NCBI GenBank assembly: GCA_948474755.1
Contig: CAOLHI010001239.1
Location: 248,001 to 312,000, forward strand
Direction of reading: 5' to 3'
DNA from: Ctenosaura bakeri
Lineage: Eukaryota > Chordata > Lepidosauria > Squamata > Iguanidae
Length of the DNA stretch: 64,000 nt
Position numbers and translations under genes: made by a program
Notes under the pieces: model-generated
Databases searched by the model: none
Told to the model about the DNA's origin: nothing
Seen by the model: the letters and a program-made list of their open reading frames with translations, nothing else
Shown: positions 45,640 to 57,057 of the stretch, piece after piece
Layout: every line of letters starts with the position of its first letter
Numbering within the stretch: position 1 is the first letter of the stretch

Positions 45640-46082
45640 ATCTAGGGCTCCTCAGAATCTTTGCAGGATTCAAGACTGATTCTATGCAAAAGCCATATGT
45701 ACCCATTTTCTGCAGAAAGCAGCTTTTTCTGCACAGGAAACAGCATATTATTTTCTGCATGGAAAAACATGCAGAAAAAAGTTCTTTTCCATGCAAATCA
45801 ACTACATGTGAATTTGGTGGAGAATAAGTCTGCAATTACTGCATTTTCTGCACATGAAATAATATTTCTTCATGGAAAATACTGTTTCCTCTATTTAAAA
45901 AATGCTGTTTTTTAATACAAAACAACCGTGTGCAAATTTTGCACAGAATAAGCCCCAAATTGCAAATATTTATCTAAACTGTATGGGTTTTGACGATGTC
46001 TTGCCGCAGGAAGAAAACTGCTAAATTTACTCACTGCTTTCTTCAGGGTAAAAAAAATTGGTGAAGATTTACATCCCTAATG
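45640..46082. repeat. Dispersed repeat rich in ttctgca...tgcagaa palindromes, copy 1
   Basis: It carries repeated, often inverted short units: attttctgcagaaagcag, ttttctgcacaggaaaca, ttttctgcatggaaaa and cattttctgcacatgaaa. It ends ggaagaaaactgctaaattt, then actca, then ggtgaagatttacatcccta. The same end and the same units occur at 57236-57462. Confidence 0.6.
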
Positions 46083-47130
46083 CTTACCAGTCCCATCAGA
46101 AGCCAATGGAATTATTCTAGAGTGGTATCCAAAGTTCTTTTAAGTCTCTACAGTTCTCTACAGATCTTTGTTTTCAGACTAAGCTGTTTGTTGGGGAATA
46201 GCAAAAATAACCAGCTGAATTGTGCTAGAAAATCATGCAAAAAATACCACAAACACAGTTTCCTGGTCAAAAAGTAGTCTGAAGCTCAGATTATCAGGGA
46301 CCTAAAAAGCTAATCAGCACTGAGATATGCTTTCTTTGTGGATAGGAGACAGATTAGTTAACCATCTTTTCCAAACAAAGCTGAAACGGGAGCGGTGACT
46401 GGACAATGTATATGTAAGTTAAAGGTGTACAAATAAGGGCTTAAAAATCACAGATGTAGGGCAATCTGTCATCCTCCATTTCTTTAATGGTACATTAATT
46501 TAGTTAACAAAAACAATAAGAGCTTTGGGTTTAACATGTTACTTTAAGAGCCTCCCATCTTCACTCAAGCTTCAAAGTGCTGGAAAATTATAGCTGCTAA
46601 AGGCCATGTGCTTCTCAGATGTGCCATTATAGATATGATGTGAAATATTCTGCTGTCATTAATTCACCACTACCTTGGAGATTCATCACTATCTTGGATC
46701 TGAACAATTGACAGTAGCAGAGTGCTTGACCTAAGTTCAAAATTTTTCAGTTCGTTGGAACAGGCACACAGAATCTATAACAACGGAAACTATTGTGCAG
46801 CCTAAGCTTCCATTCTATGTTATGAATACTCAACTGGCAGCCGCAACTGGCAACAGACAATCCACACAGAATGAAAGAGCTGAAAGGTAGCTTGAAGTTT
46901 CTTTCATTCATCTTCTTCCACTCTCCTCATCCCCGCTGCAAGATTGCCACAGGCAAAGGATACACCTTTAGTCCTCTTCTACATATCGCATACTGGATAC
47001 TTTTTACTTTTGGCTAATTTTTTTAAATCCTGAAACTAAATCCTTTACAGTAGGTTTATATTTCCTCACAGTGCAAAATTAGCAAAGGAGCTGAGTGAGA
47101 AAGAGAAAAACTGTGAGTGCATACTTACAC
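46083..47130. other. No gene recognised
   Basis: No recognisable frame or repeat. Confidence 0.4.
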
Positions 47131-47315
47131 TACACACTTATATCCATTTTATACCACTTTAACTTCCATGTCTCCATGCCATAGAATCCTGGGATTTGTG
47201 GTTTGATGAAGTACTTCAAATGCTCTGTAGACAGGTACTAGGTATGGCACCAAATCCCAAGAATCCATGTGAATGACAGTTAAAATAGTACTAAACTTAT
47301 GCAGTGGAAAAAAAG
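47131..47315. mobile_element. MITE, hAT-like family 3, partial
   Basis: The string taccactttaacttccatg followed by agaatcctgggatttgtgg faces accaaatcccaagaatcc and gacagttaaaatagtac. It is the same family as 44139-44374, with more decay. A GA-rich simple tract (47305-47347) begins at its right border. Confidence 0.6.
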
Positions 47316-47782
47316 AAAAGAAAAAGAAAAGAAAGAGAGAGAAAGATCTCTTCCAGACTGGAGACCTGTATTGCATGGCACCATCCCATTTAATGTCACT
47401 TCTTATACCTTCAATTTTCAAACTCTTTCCTGACTTTTCTTTAAAAACAAAACAACAACCTCAATATAAGGATGGTACATTTCAGTTCACGGGGTGGGGG
47501 TGGGGGTGGGCTTGCTTTCTTGTGAAATGAATTTGCACATACAGATGGGGCTGATTCAAATGCCCTCACACTCCTCCCATTTTGCTTCCAGCTGTGTTTC
47601 CAGCTGTGCTATAATCTTCACATGATCTCTTTTCTCACCAATGGCTCATAATTTTTATTTTTTAAAAAAATCTTTCTAGACATTTGGCACTGTTCCATTA
47701 TTTCCATAAATAGCTATGTGGCATCCTTGTGTTTCTCTTTGGTGTGAGATCTTTAGAACAAATGTCCCAAAGTTTTAGAGCA

Positions 47783-47825
47783 AATGAAATGAAATGAAAT
47801 GAAATGAAATGAAATGAAATGAAAT
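47783..47825. repeat. (GAAAT)n microsatellite
   Basis: Eight almost perfect pentamer units of gaaat. Confidence 0.95.
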
Positions 47826-48189
47826 ACTATCATAGTGGAAGGGTGGACAGTTTTTCTGGGGACATAATGGGTAAAGAGGGAAATGAAGAGGGGGTGGGGA
47901 GAATCCAAAAACATGTAAAGCTGGCCCTTGTTATCCGTGTCATAAAGCACTGCCCCAAACTGAAATGACCAAAAATAACAGGTGTATACCTGGATTGGGT
48001 TTTCAAAATGTACCCAAATGTACATCTAGCCAAGGAGTAAACACTGTGGTGACTAACACTAATTAGCAAGGCATACACCGGGGCAAGACAAATGTCATTT
48101 GGATCTCACAAATAAAACTGCTGAATAATGCAATGAAAACTGCTGAGCCCCGACAAATTTAGCCAGTCTGGGTGAGGGCAGAGAGACAT

Positions 48190-48600
48190 TGTTGTTGTTA
48201 CTGTTGTTTGCCTTAAGTCACCTTCAAATTGCAATGACCCTCTGAATGAGACACCTCTAAGACAATCTGTTATTAACAGTCCTGCTCAGATCTTGCAAAC
48301 TCAGGGCTGTGGCTTCGCTGATTGAGTCAATCCCTCTATGATGTATTCTTCCTCTTTTCCTACCACCTTCCACTTTTCGCAGCATTATCATCTTTTCCAA
48401 TGGGTCATTTCAACTTATAAGAAGTCCAAGGTACAACAGTCTCAGTTTAGTCATTTTAGCTTTTAGGGAGAGTTCAGTCTTGATTTGCTTTAGGACCCGT
48501 TCGTTTGTTTTTTTGGCAGTCCATGGTATCCATAATACTTTCCTCCAGGACCACATTTCAAATGAACTGATTATCTTCCTGTCAGTCTCCTTTCCAGAAA
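48190..48600 (-). mobile_element. RTE/BovB LINE, 3' end
   Basis: The minus-strand frame near 48600-48410 reads GKETDRKIISSFEMWSWRKV, then LWIPWTAKKTNERVLKQI and ELSLKAKMTKLRLLYLGL, the conserved C-terminal part of BovB ORF2. The stretch that follows (48410-48190) is the decayed end plus the 3' tail, with gtcattgcaatttgaagg and gtgacttaaggc near the end. It is 5'-truncated. The breakpoint lies about 35 bp from the stop codon of the unassigned frame at 48637-48924. Confidence 0.82.
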
Positions 48601-48636
48601 GATTTAAGTATTTTAAGTTTGTGGCACAAGAAGGAG

Positions 48637-48924
48637 TCAAGGTTTGGGTTTCATAAGCTGCTGAATTTGGTGGTAACTATATGCAAACTTAGTCAAATAT
48701 AAGCCAAATATAAGGACTGGAATAAGACACAATAGCACTAGATAATAAAACTGTACTGCTAGTGCAGGGCATTGGCTCTCTCTAAGAAAATCGGCAGGAG
48801 TCAGAGGTCCTGAACTACTGTTATTCCAGCTTGAAGTGTTGTTTGTGTAGCTCTGTCTTCTGTTGCCTGGGGTGACCATGATCACTTTGATATGTGAGAG
48901 GTTGCTTCCAGAGTTAAGTATCAT
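48637..48924 (-). CDS. Unassigned 95-codon frame: glycosylatable N-terminus and one membrane helix
   Basis: I cannot name this frame. It starts at an ATG (48924-48922), with a second ATG in a good context (gatcatggtc) at codon 16. Residues 28-37 hold overlapping N-glycosylation sequons (NNTSSWNNSS). Residues about 55-77 form a hydrophobic helix (LAVQFYYLVLLCLIPVLIFG), followed by a short tail ending KPKP. The layout fits a small single-pass membrane protein with an outside N-terminus. A TATA-like tatttataaa lies upstream on the same strand (49323-49314). No homologue comes to mind, and chance cannot be excluded. Confidence 0.25.
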   Translation of the reverse strand: MILNSGSNLSHIKVIMVTPGNRRQSYTNNTSSWNNSSSGPLTPADFLRESQCPALAVQFYYLVLLCLIPVLIFGLYLTKFAYSYHQIQQLMKPKP

Positions 48925-49313
48925 TCCCTGTTTACCTTCCCAGCAAGGTGCCTACCTAATTACCTGTTTGTGCTGATTCCCTTTCTGAAACACTTATCCC
49001 AAGCTTAAGAATGTCAAAAACAAATACAATCAAGAACCCTGTTTCCCTGGCAACCGTATCAATTTTGCTGCACCGGCAACACCTCCTAATTGCCTAACTG
49101 GCTTCAGTGCAACCGTTTTCTCCTTTACACCATAAATACAGAAGGACTTAAAATTGCTTAAAATAGTAGGCTGTTCAGAAAATGCTGTAGCAATGCCTAA
49201 AGAGACCCTCCAAAATCTATATAGATGACAGAGATGATAGACAGAGACAGAGAGTGTGTCACTCAGGCCTCCTATGCACACATTAAGAAGTGGGTTATTT
49301 CTCCTTTCCAACA

Positions 49314-49323
49314 TTTATAAATA
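49314..49323 (-). promoter_or_regulatory. TATA-like motif upstream of the 95-codon frame
   Basis: On the minus strand the sequence reads tatttataaa, about 390 bp before the ATG at 48924. In AT-rich DNA such matches are common, so this supports the frame only weakly. Confidence 0.2.
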
Positions 49324-49799
49324 GACCAGTGCAGCAAGCATCATTATCATCTTGAAGATGCACTACAATTCAGTGAATGTTCAAAAATAATTGAGAGACT
49401 TTCAAAGAGTGCTATTACATAAGTCATTATACAGCAGGCATTTGTGGTGGATATTGGCCCTTTATATTGGAAAAGTAAGACCAAAGGAGAAATCAAAGGG
49501 AGAGAGGGCACCAGAACAAATCTAATGTTAGCCGTATGGGTGGGAGGGAGGCATGGCCAAATACATTTTTTTTATATGTTGCTGTCTGTCCAAAGGACAA
49601 GATGGCATCTTCTTCCCTTCCCTGTATAGAAGCTAACTGTGCAGACAGGTGAATCTACTGGAACACTATTGGTGAGATAGCATTCTCCAACCACACTCAA
49701 GGTCAGCAGTCTACTTTAGTAGGTGCAGGACAGGCCTCAAACTACACACAGGTTTATCCTCCAAGAATGTGGAAGACTATATGTGATGCAAAGCTCACA
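49324..49799. other. No gene recognised
   Basis: Mixed sequence; the right part (from about 49640) may be the decayed start of the Tc1-like element that follows. Confidence 0.4.
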
Positions 49800-50825
49800 G
49801 TACTCATTGCTCTAAGAACATCAGCTTCACAGTGAAGGATAGTTGTATCAGTGACATGTTGTGGGGATCCTTTTCTATAGCAGGAAGAAGGAAATTGGTG
49901 AGAATCAAGGGCCAGATAGATGAAGTCAAGCACAGGGCAATTGTTCCAGTCTGCAAGGGACCAGGGAGTGTTGGAAAGGTTCCATCAGACTAATGATCCT
50001 AAACACACACACACACAACAGCAGAGTGGTTTCAAAGCAAATATCTGAATGTTTTCAAATGACCTAGTCAAAGATCAGAAGTCAATCCCAGAAGGCAACT
50101 AGATGAGATGGGAGGCAAACTGAGGCTGTTGACACGTGATCAGAATCGAAAAAGAAATCTTCCTCCAATCTCCAGATATCTAGTACTGCAATAAAGTTCA
50201 GCAGAACATGTAGAAATACATTTTAGACCCCAAAAGAAAAGGAGCAGGCAAAGTTACTAATGGGATGCAAACACAACAAATATAAAGTTCTGGATATCTC
50301 TCTGCACTGCTAGAAATTTGGAGGACTCAATGAGATTTTAATGGGAGGGAAGAATTCTTATTTGGGAGGATAATGTTCTGATTGCATCTCCCCTCCCCTC
50401 ATAGCTGCACCTCTGCTTCAATCCAACTGAAAAACTGTAGGAATACTTAAAAGTTGCTGTTCACCAATAATTCTTATCCAGCTTGGAAAAGGTGGAACAA
50501 TTTTCCTAAGAAGAATGGCAAGAATTGCAGGATGCATAAAGCAGACAGAGACTTATCCAAGAAGACACACAGCTGCCAAAGGTGCTTCTACCAAGCATTG
50601 AGTTAAAGAATGGCATGACTAGTTACACAACTAATAAAAGCCAGTTTGTTTCTGTTTAGTTGCCTTTTTTGCTGAGTAAAAAATATTTGGCATTTTCACC
50701 ATTTTGAGTAATTTATGTGCATCAAGTGATAACAATGCCAGTTCAATCCATTTAATGCCAAGTTGCAACACAACAAAATGTGGAAATGTGCAAGAGAAGA
50801 GTGAATACTTCCAAAAGCACTGTTG
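49800..50825 (+). mobile_element. Decayed Tc1/mariner DNA transposon
   Basis: Remnants of the Tc1 transposase occur in order. A block at about 49855-49895 resembles the MLWGCFS region. At 49989-50090 QTNDPKHTHTTAEWF, then FKWPSQ and a SEVNP-like end correspond to the QDNDPKHT...W..SPDLNP core. A block at 50415-50470 reads NPTEKL.EYLKVAVHQ. About 300 bp of unrelated sequence lies between the last two. The 3' end (gttgcaacacaacaaaatgt, gagtgaatacttcc, aaaagcactgt) is a typical Tc1 terminus. The left terminus was not found, and the frame is destroyed by many indels. Confidence 0.65.
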
Positions 50826-51473
50826 TGTATAAGCCTGGATGCTTCTGTATTGAATAACCTGGGTGAGCAGACCCATCCACCCAAGAAGCATGCACTAATA
50901 TACTAAATTAGGTGAGCTGTTTGCTTCTCTCTTCTGAGCATTCCAGCTCCCAGACAGCTTGCTTGCTTTCAACTGTCTTGCTCTCCCTTCCCCTCTCCTC
51001 TATTAAACTCTCCACTCTGCTCCCCTCTCCAAGCCACAGTAATAATAGGTTAGTATAACTCAAACTTTGTGATTGCATAAGCAGCCAAGTTAATGACTGT
51101 ACAGGGAGAGGAAGAAACTATTGAATGCAGACAGAAATCCCTCGTCATTGGTATGGGATAGTGCACACATACCCCACTGCAACCTGATTTGTTCTTTCAA
51201 GGCAGTCGTGACGCAAAAAGAAAATTAGACAGAATGCTTTGGATGCTCTCCCTTGAATCTTGAGAGGCACCGTACTGGAGTGGAGCATGCACTGGAAACA
51301 GTGGGGCGGGGGGACTGGTTACCCGCCAGCAATGTGTAGGAGCACAGTGGAACACAAGAAGCTGACATATGGATGGTGGTAAAGGGACTGGGGAGTGTGA
51401 GAAGATGAGGGAGATTGAGGCTCTGCCAGATGCAAATGTTCTGTGTTCACCCCTCCCTTATTAAAAATTGTGT
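50826..51473. other. No gene recognised
   Basis: No frame or repeat that I can name. Confidence 0.4.
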
Positions 51474-51728
51474 GATTGTGCATATGTGCCTTCAAGTCAC
51501 CTGTTTACTTATGGCATCCTGATGAATCTCATAGGGTTTTCTTAGGCAAGGAATACCCAGAGGTGGTTTTGCCAGTTCCTTCCACTGAAATATAGCCTAT
51601 AGAACCTGATATTCATTGGCAGCCTCCCATCCAAATACTCCCATTCCAGTACCAAGCAGGGCTGACCCTGTTTAGCTTCCAAGGTCAGATGGAATCTGAT
51701 GCCTTCAGGGTATGTAGGCTCAACACTG
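51474..51728 (-). mobile_element. 5S rRNA-derived SINE with BovB-like tail
   Basis: Read on the minus strand, the head follows 5S rRNA: gcctacataccctgaagg, catctgaccttggaagct, aaacagggtcagcc, gatgggag and caggttctataggct. The body (accacctctgggtattcctt) and the tail (gtgacttgaaggcacatatg) follow; the tail resembles the BovB 3' end. A short extra segment (about 15 bp) interrupts the 5S part before gatgggag. The internal Pol III control region is partly kept. Confidence 0.82.
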
Positions 51729-53440
51729 AAAATACAGCCTAGAATATGTTGAAATTGTTCCTCATATCCTAGAGGGTGTGGGGGCATTTTGAATAAATAA
51801 AAACAGTTATCAAAAGAGCTTTCCAAGATGCTGGACCATTGCTTATAAGTTGGTTCTGCATCTTGGATAGCTTCTATAAAATTAGACTAAACCGAGAGTG
51901 GATTCACTGTCCTGCTGATATTTCACTCTTACTATCTTTATCACACAGCCTATGAACACAACAGAGGAATACCTGACAGAAAAAAAATGGTAACTCACCC
52001 CTTCTTAAGCAGTCTTAACTTTGTTTTCTGGGACTCTTATAGTACAGTCCTGGACACAGTTACTCATAGATAGGCACCGCTAAACTCAGTGGGAAATACT
52101 TCATTACAGAAGCCCAATCTGATGATGCTGTGTTTGTCATATACATTTTCACATTACATAAAATGGAGTAGATATAAGCAAGAAGATGTATTTTCAAATT
52201 CATTTTTTCTTTCACAAGACAACTGAATCCTAGTTAGACTGCTGATGCTTGCCCCATGGGAAAGGGAGGTGTTCAGTTAGCATCCACTGGTTTTTAAATT
52301 GGCATTACTCTGACATTTTCCCAACCATGGATCAACAAATTTTACAATTAACTCTAACATGGCAGCATTCCAACTGGATAAGTACAAAGGTTACTGCACT
52401 GGGGGTTAAGGATAAATTAAGTTATAATTGGTTCTAATTAATGTTGCCAGGCATTTATTTTGGTGAAAAACATTTAATCCAAAAAACAAAAACAAAACAA
52501 AACAAAACAAAAAACCCCACACTGAAGAAAGTGTTTCTTATGGGCAGCAAACACTGTTGATTTAAGAAGAAAAAAGAAGAATGTAAGACAGCCAATATTT
52601 ATACTTATTGGAAATATTAATGCCAATAATGTATGTAAAAACACTATTGAGGACATATTTTCTTTGGAAACTCATTTGAACTTGGTTCTAATCTCTTGGC
52701 AGTTTCAAAAATTGTCCTAGCATCTTAAGCAAAATACCTGAATCTACAAGAGACCTACCATAACTATTTTCTTAGTGATGTACCCTTTGATTCTAAATCT
52801 AATTGTCAAAAATAGTTATGTCACTATGCCATATTGTTAATAATACATAATTAAAAACCCCAGCAGACCCACAGAAGCAATAGGATTTGCATAAGCACTG
52901 ATTTTGCTGTTGCTATTAACCACCATCAAGTCAACTTCTGCTTGTTCCCAGCAGCATGAATCGGTCCAGATACCATTTGGGACAGACCCATGGTTGTCAT
53001 GGGAGACATGAAGTCATGAGCCACTCCCAAGTGTGCAGTCTCAGCGTGGAAGTTGAAATCTCCTAGTACTACAAGCCTGGAGGATTCTAATACCTACCCC
53101 AAGATCACCTTGGTTAGCTCAGGAAGGGAAACGATTAAGCAGCAGGATGAACAGTACACCAACAGAATATCTAATCTGTCCTAGCCACCCAGCTTCATAT
53201 GAACCCAGAAAACTGTAGGATAAGGCACCTGATCAGGGGATGTAATTCTGATAGACTATTGCAACTCCACCTCACTGCCCCCAGGTCTTGCCTGCTGCTG
53301 AACAGAGAACCCTGGTGGACAAAGCTGAGACAGTTTAACTGCAGCCTCATCCAACTAGCCCTCTGTGATACATGCCAGGTCAGCATGCTCATCCAGGATC
53401 AAGTACTGGATGGCAGCTGTCTTCCCATTTACCAACCAAT
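51729..53440. other. No gene; (AAAAC)n at 52479-52515
   Basis: An aaaac-type simple repeat lies at 52479-52515. A fragment near 52915 (accatcaagtcaacttctgc) looks like a BovB-type tail. The GC-richer stretch 53000-53440 may be an old LINE fragment that I cannot assign. No gene is recognisable. Confidence 0.4.
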
Positions 53441-53444
53441 TATA

Positions 53445-54680
53445 TAGTCTATTTGATTTCTATATTGGTTGTCAAGTGATGTCCATGTATACAGTCCTCT
53501 CTTTGGTTGGCAGAAGAATATGTTTGAGAAGAGCAAACTGTTGGGCTCACAAAATTCAATCACTCACTCTCCTGTTCCATTTCTTGATCCTAGGTCAAAT
53601 TCTCCTACAATGTTTGGTCTGGTCTGTTTTCTACTTTTGTGTTCCAATCACCTGTGATGACTACTAGGTCCTGTTTGGGTGTGTGATTAGTTTCTTTCTA
53701 GACTCTAGCACAGAATCTTTCTTTTCTTTCTTTTTTCTTTTTTAAATAATTTTTATTAAAATAGTTCCAAACATAAATTTCATGTGTCTCATTATTACAC
53801 TGTTTACACAATTAATTTCTTTATCAATAATATACAGATTGCTACATACAGTTACTGCAATTATTGACATTTAAATCTTTTCAAATATAAATTTATAAAA
53901 CCTCTATTCCTTTCTCTCCTGAATCCTTCCCCCTCTTTAATGTTTATCTTGGAATTATCTTCTCTCTCTTCTTTCTCTCGTCGCACCCTCCTTTTGCCTC
54001 CCCTTTCCCTCTACTTACTATCCTTTTTTCTGCACTTTCTTCAAGTCTAACCTGCTTTCCAATGTTTCCACTGAGCCTACAATGTATGTATTATCTTTTA
54101 TTGTCATGTGTCTAGATTATACTGTTGTATACTTAAATTCCTTAGAACAAGAAAATCAGTTTCTTCCTCTTTAACCTCTGTAGTTGGAACACAAACTGGG
54201 ATTATGGTTATATTGATGGGTTTTCCCTGGAGTCTAACTGATATTATTTGGTCAGACTTGCCATTATACCTCCTCACTGCCTTTGTTACATCTCTCCTCA
54301 CTATTAATGTCACCCCATTTCTTCTTAAACTTTCATTTTCTGATTAAAACATTGTATAATTATCAGACTCAAAATGTTCAATTTCTGTCCACTCTAGCTC
54401 ACTCATCCCAAGTACTGCAATGTTTATATGTTTCATTTCTTATTTTATAATTTATAATATCTAACTTCCCATGATTCATGCTTCTCATGTCCCATGTTCA
54501 TGTAATATGTTTTATGCAGGTTTGGAATTTCCTTTCACCCCTGAGCACATCAACAGCTGAATGTCCTTTCAGCTTGAGTCCAGCTTCATCATTGCCCATG
54601 CTGCTAGTTAAACTTGTTCTGTGTTCTTTCCTGATGACTTACCAATCAGCAATTTATTCAGTCGGTCTACTCTAGGTGAA
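53445..54680 (-). mobile_element. RTE/BovB LINE endonuclease fragment, split by an insertion
   Basis: Minus-strand reading from about 54460: VLGMSELEWTEIEHF, SLRRNGVTLIVRRDVTKAV, SDQIISVRLQGKPINIT and a VPTTEVKEEETD block are the N-terminal half of the BovB endonuclease. After the insertion at 53718-54150 it continues with HTPKQDLVVITGDWN, then an IEFCEPNSLLFSN-like block in a shifted frame, then an LYTWTSLDNQYRNQIDYI-like end. The catalytic GDWN and the E of SELEW are visible. Stops and shifts make it a pseudogene. No RT part follows. Confidence 0.75.
53718..54150 (-). mobile_element. A-tailed retroelement (L1-like 3' end) inside BovB
   Basis: A T-rich run at 53722-53745 followed by aaataatttttattaaaat and AT-rich sequence looks like the 3' UTR and tail of an L1-type element on the minus strand. 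It sits exactly between two adjacent codon blocks of the BovB endonuclease. Possible short target repeats are agaatc and agaaaatc. No coding part of the insert is recognisable. Confidence 0.55.
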
Positions 54681-56152
54681 ACTGGTAATGGGGCAGAAGC
54701 TTCCATTTTTTCTTCATTCTTCTTCCTCATATCATGAAGTGGAGTAGCATATAGGAATCTGGAAATGCAGTTTCTCAATATTATATCAACTGCATATGCT
54801 CCTTTTTGTATTTGAAGCCTCTTCCAGACTGCCAGCCCTCCTGTTGCTGCTGTTCCTGTATGGGCAATACCCTCTTTTAAGAATAATGTTAGACATAAAG
54901 CACTACAGCACTTTATATGTTGAACAGAAGGCTATCTCTTCCACTCTTCCTCCTTCATTCTGTTCCACTTACGCTTCCAGCCACTCTTACCTTGGGAAGG
55001 AGTGGTGAAAGGAGGTAGAACTCTGGTTGTGAATGGAAAGAGTCCCACCCATATGGCAGTGGTGGCTTCCCAAAGATGGTGTGACCTGTCCCCTTTCAAT
55101 TCTCCTGCCAGAGAAGAGTGGCTGAGAAAGTGAGGGGGACAGCTCAAAGAAGCAAGGAGAGAAGGCAGCCATTATTTTACTAAATTTCCTAAAGCTTCCA
55201 CTTTTAAAGTTAGTTGCAAATAAAAATAAAAATAAACATTGTAAGGAGGACAACAGGAAAACAGAAGGAAACCAAAATGTCTGGAGGACAGAAAAGGTCA
55301 GCTGCACCTTTACTATCTATGTCACATAGATGTCCAGAAATGATCTGAAAGTGCAGCTTTTAATATTTAGATAGGGAAGTGGGGAAAAGCAATAAAAAAC
55401 ATAAAGAACCACACTTCCTTGAAAAGGCAAGATTAATTGCTTATATTGTCTGGCAGTTATCAAGTGAAGATAAGAGGAAGATTACCTCACCCTTTGGGAC
55501 ACAAATCTTCTGTAACTCTTTTCTATTTTCATGTTTCATTTGTACAAAAGTCTTCATTTGTTTTCTAGAGTTTTATGTATCAGAATTCTTCTGTCTCTGG
55601 AGAATGGAAGAACAATATGCCAAAGAAAAATTCCTATACTTACATAAAACAAAAAACTGAATCATCACCATTGCGTGATGACTGCATAAAACCAGGTACA
55701 AGTGTACTGAGGAGAGCATGCATGCCATCTGTCTGTCATAAGCAGCAACAAGGAACCATAGGAAACATATGCTTCAGCAAAAAGAAGAGAGGAGCAGAGA
55801 AGTGAAAAATGCCTCAAGGGTCTCATGACCCTGTTTTCAAAGAAAATAATAATATATATAGAAAAACAAAACAGAGTTCCAAAGCAAAAACAAAAACAGC
55901 ATTTGTAAGGAGGCGAGACTCATGAGGGTTAGCTAAAATGCTATATTTCCATTTCTTCTTCCATTTCTGTGTGTATGTGTGTGTGTGAGAGAGAGACAGA
56001 CAGAGATGGAGGCAGAGAGACTGAGAATTTGTTATTATTGCTGAGACTGGTATATAATGACAGTTTTTTTCCTGTGTCTCAATTGTTTTTTAAAAAACCT
56101 CAAGACATGTTTGAGAAATAAAAATATTAACAGTCAAAAATACAACAGAACA
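54681..56152. other. No gene; (GT)n/(GA)n tract at 55972-56015
   Basis: Short frames on both strands (for example 54987-55307 and 55379-55805) show no recognisable domain. A gtgtgtgtgagagagag tract lies near 55980. Confidence 0.4.
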
Positions 56153-57057
56153 TGTTACCAGGCCGTACACCCCCACATTTTGATATGGTCTAACTGGCAA
56201 AATATATTGATTGGCAGATATATTCAATTGGCATAAAATATAAATTATACTTATGGCTAGCAAGGCCATGTGGAAGAAAGGGACACTGGCTGGAAGTAGG
56301 TCAGAGGTGACCCCAGCATGGCCAGGTCAAAAGTTCTCTGAAATTAGCCAGGAAAGCCTAAGTTAATGGGTCTGAGCTAATCCTATCAACTGCCACCATC
56401 AGAAAACAATAAGGTGCCCAGGACCCCTACTGTGTGCATATCCTACTACAGCTAGCCCAGAAACCCCCTCTCAGCCAAGACATTGAAACCAATCAGTCCA
56501 TTCCAGACCTCTTTTTCTGTGTTGCAACTCCCATTATTCACTAGGCTGGGAGAGCAATCAATTCACACCCCTTCAGGGAGGAAAAGAGAGTATATAAACC
56601 CTTGGTTTTGAGAAGTCAGTTGCAGTCAGATGAAATGCAAGACTCCACTATGTCGCTCTGAATTCTGATCTGTCTGCCCTTAGACAGAAGTCTGTCACAT
56701 TTCAAGCTCTTCACTACTCTTCTGGAAAGGTAACTTTACAACCTTCAAAACCCTGAGCCTCTCTATCCATATTTTTTCCCTCCCTTTCTCCTTCAGTTAG
56801 CTACTGTGTGAATGCTTGTCTGAATGTATCTTGTGTGCATGCATGAGTGAATTCCCCCAATAAACACACATTTTTAGCTTACTTTTTAATCGTTGTCTGG
56901 CTTTTGCTTAGTCTGACCCCGTAAAAATTGGATTGAAGGACAGGGTTACCTTGTCCTTTGTTCTGTCAAGGCCAATGCTCTGCTGATTGCCCCAGTCTTT
57001 GCATTTTTGGAGCAAATCAAGGTCTCCCCCAAGGGACCCCCAGAAGTTAGGGTAACA
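56153..57057 (+). mobile_element. Complete LTR of an endogenous retrovirus-like element
   Basis: It starts tgttaccaggccgtac and ends gttagggtaaca, so TGTTACC is matched by the inverted GGTAACA. A TATA box (gagtatataaaccc) lies near 56590 and a poly(A) signal (ccccaataaacacac) near 56860, giving a U3-R-U5 order in 905 bp. It shares its sequence with 30396-31286 and 1-338. There is no tRNA-primer site after it, no polypurine tract before it and no viral gene nearby. The flanking 5-mers (gaaca, aaagg) do not match, so the origin as a solo LTR is likely but unproven. Confidence 0.8.

Noticed and set aside
51600..51728. 5S rRNA gene on the minus strand
   Set aside because: The 5S-like part has many substitutions and an internal extra segment and is joined to a SINE body. 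A second copy with the same body lies at 63030-63250.
53199..53667. Plus-strand frames of 62-100 codons
   Set aside because: The right part is the antisense of the BovB endonuclease. The left part has no domain.
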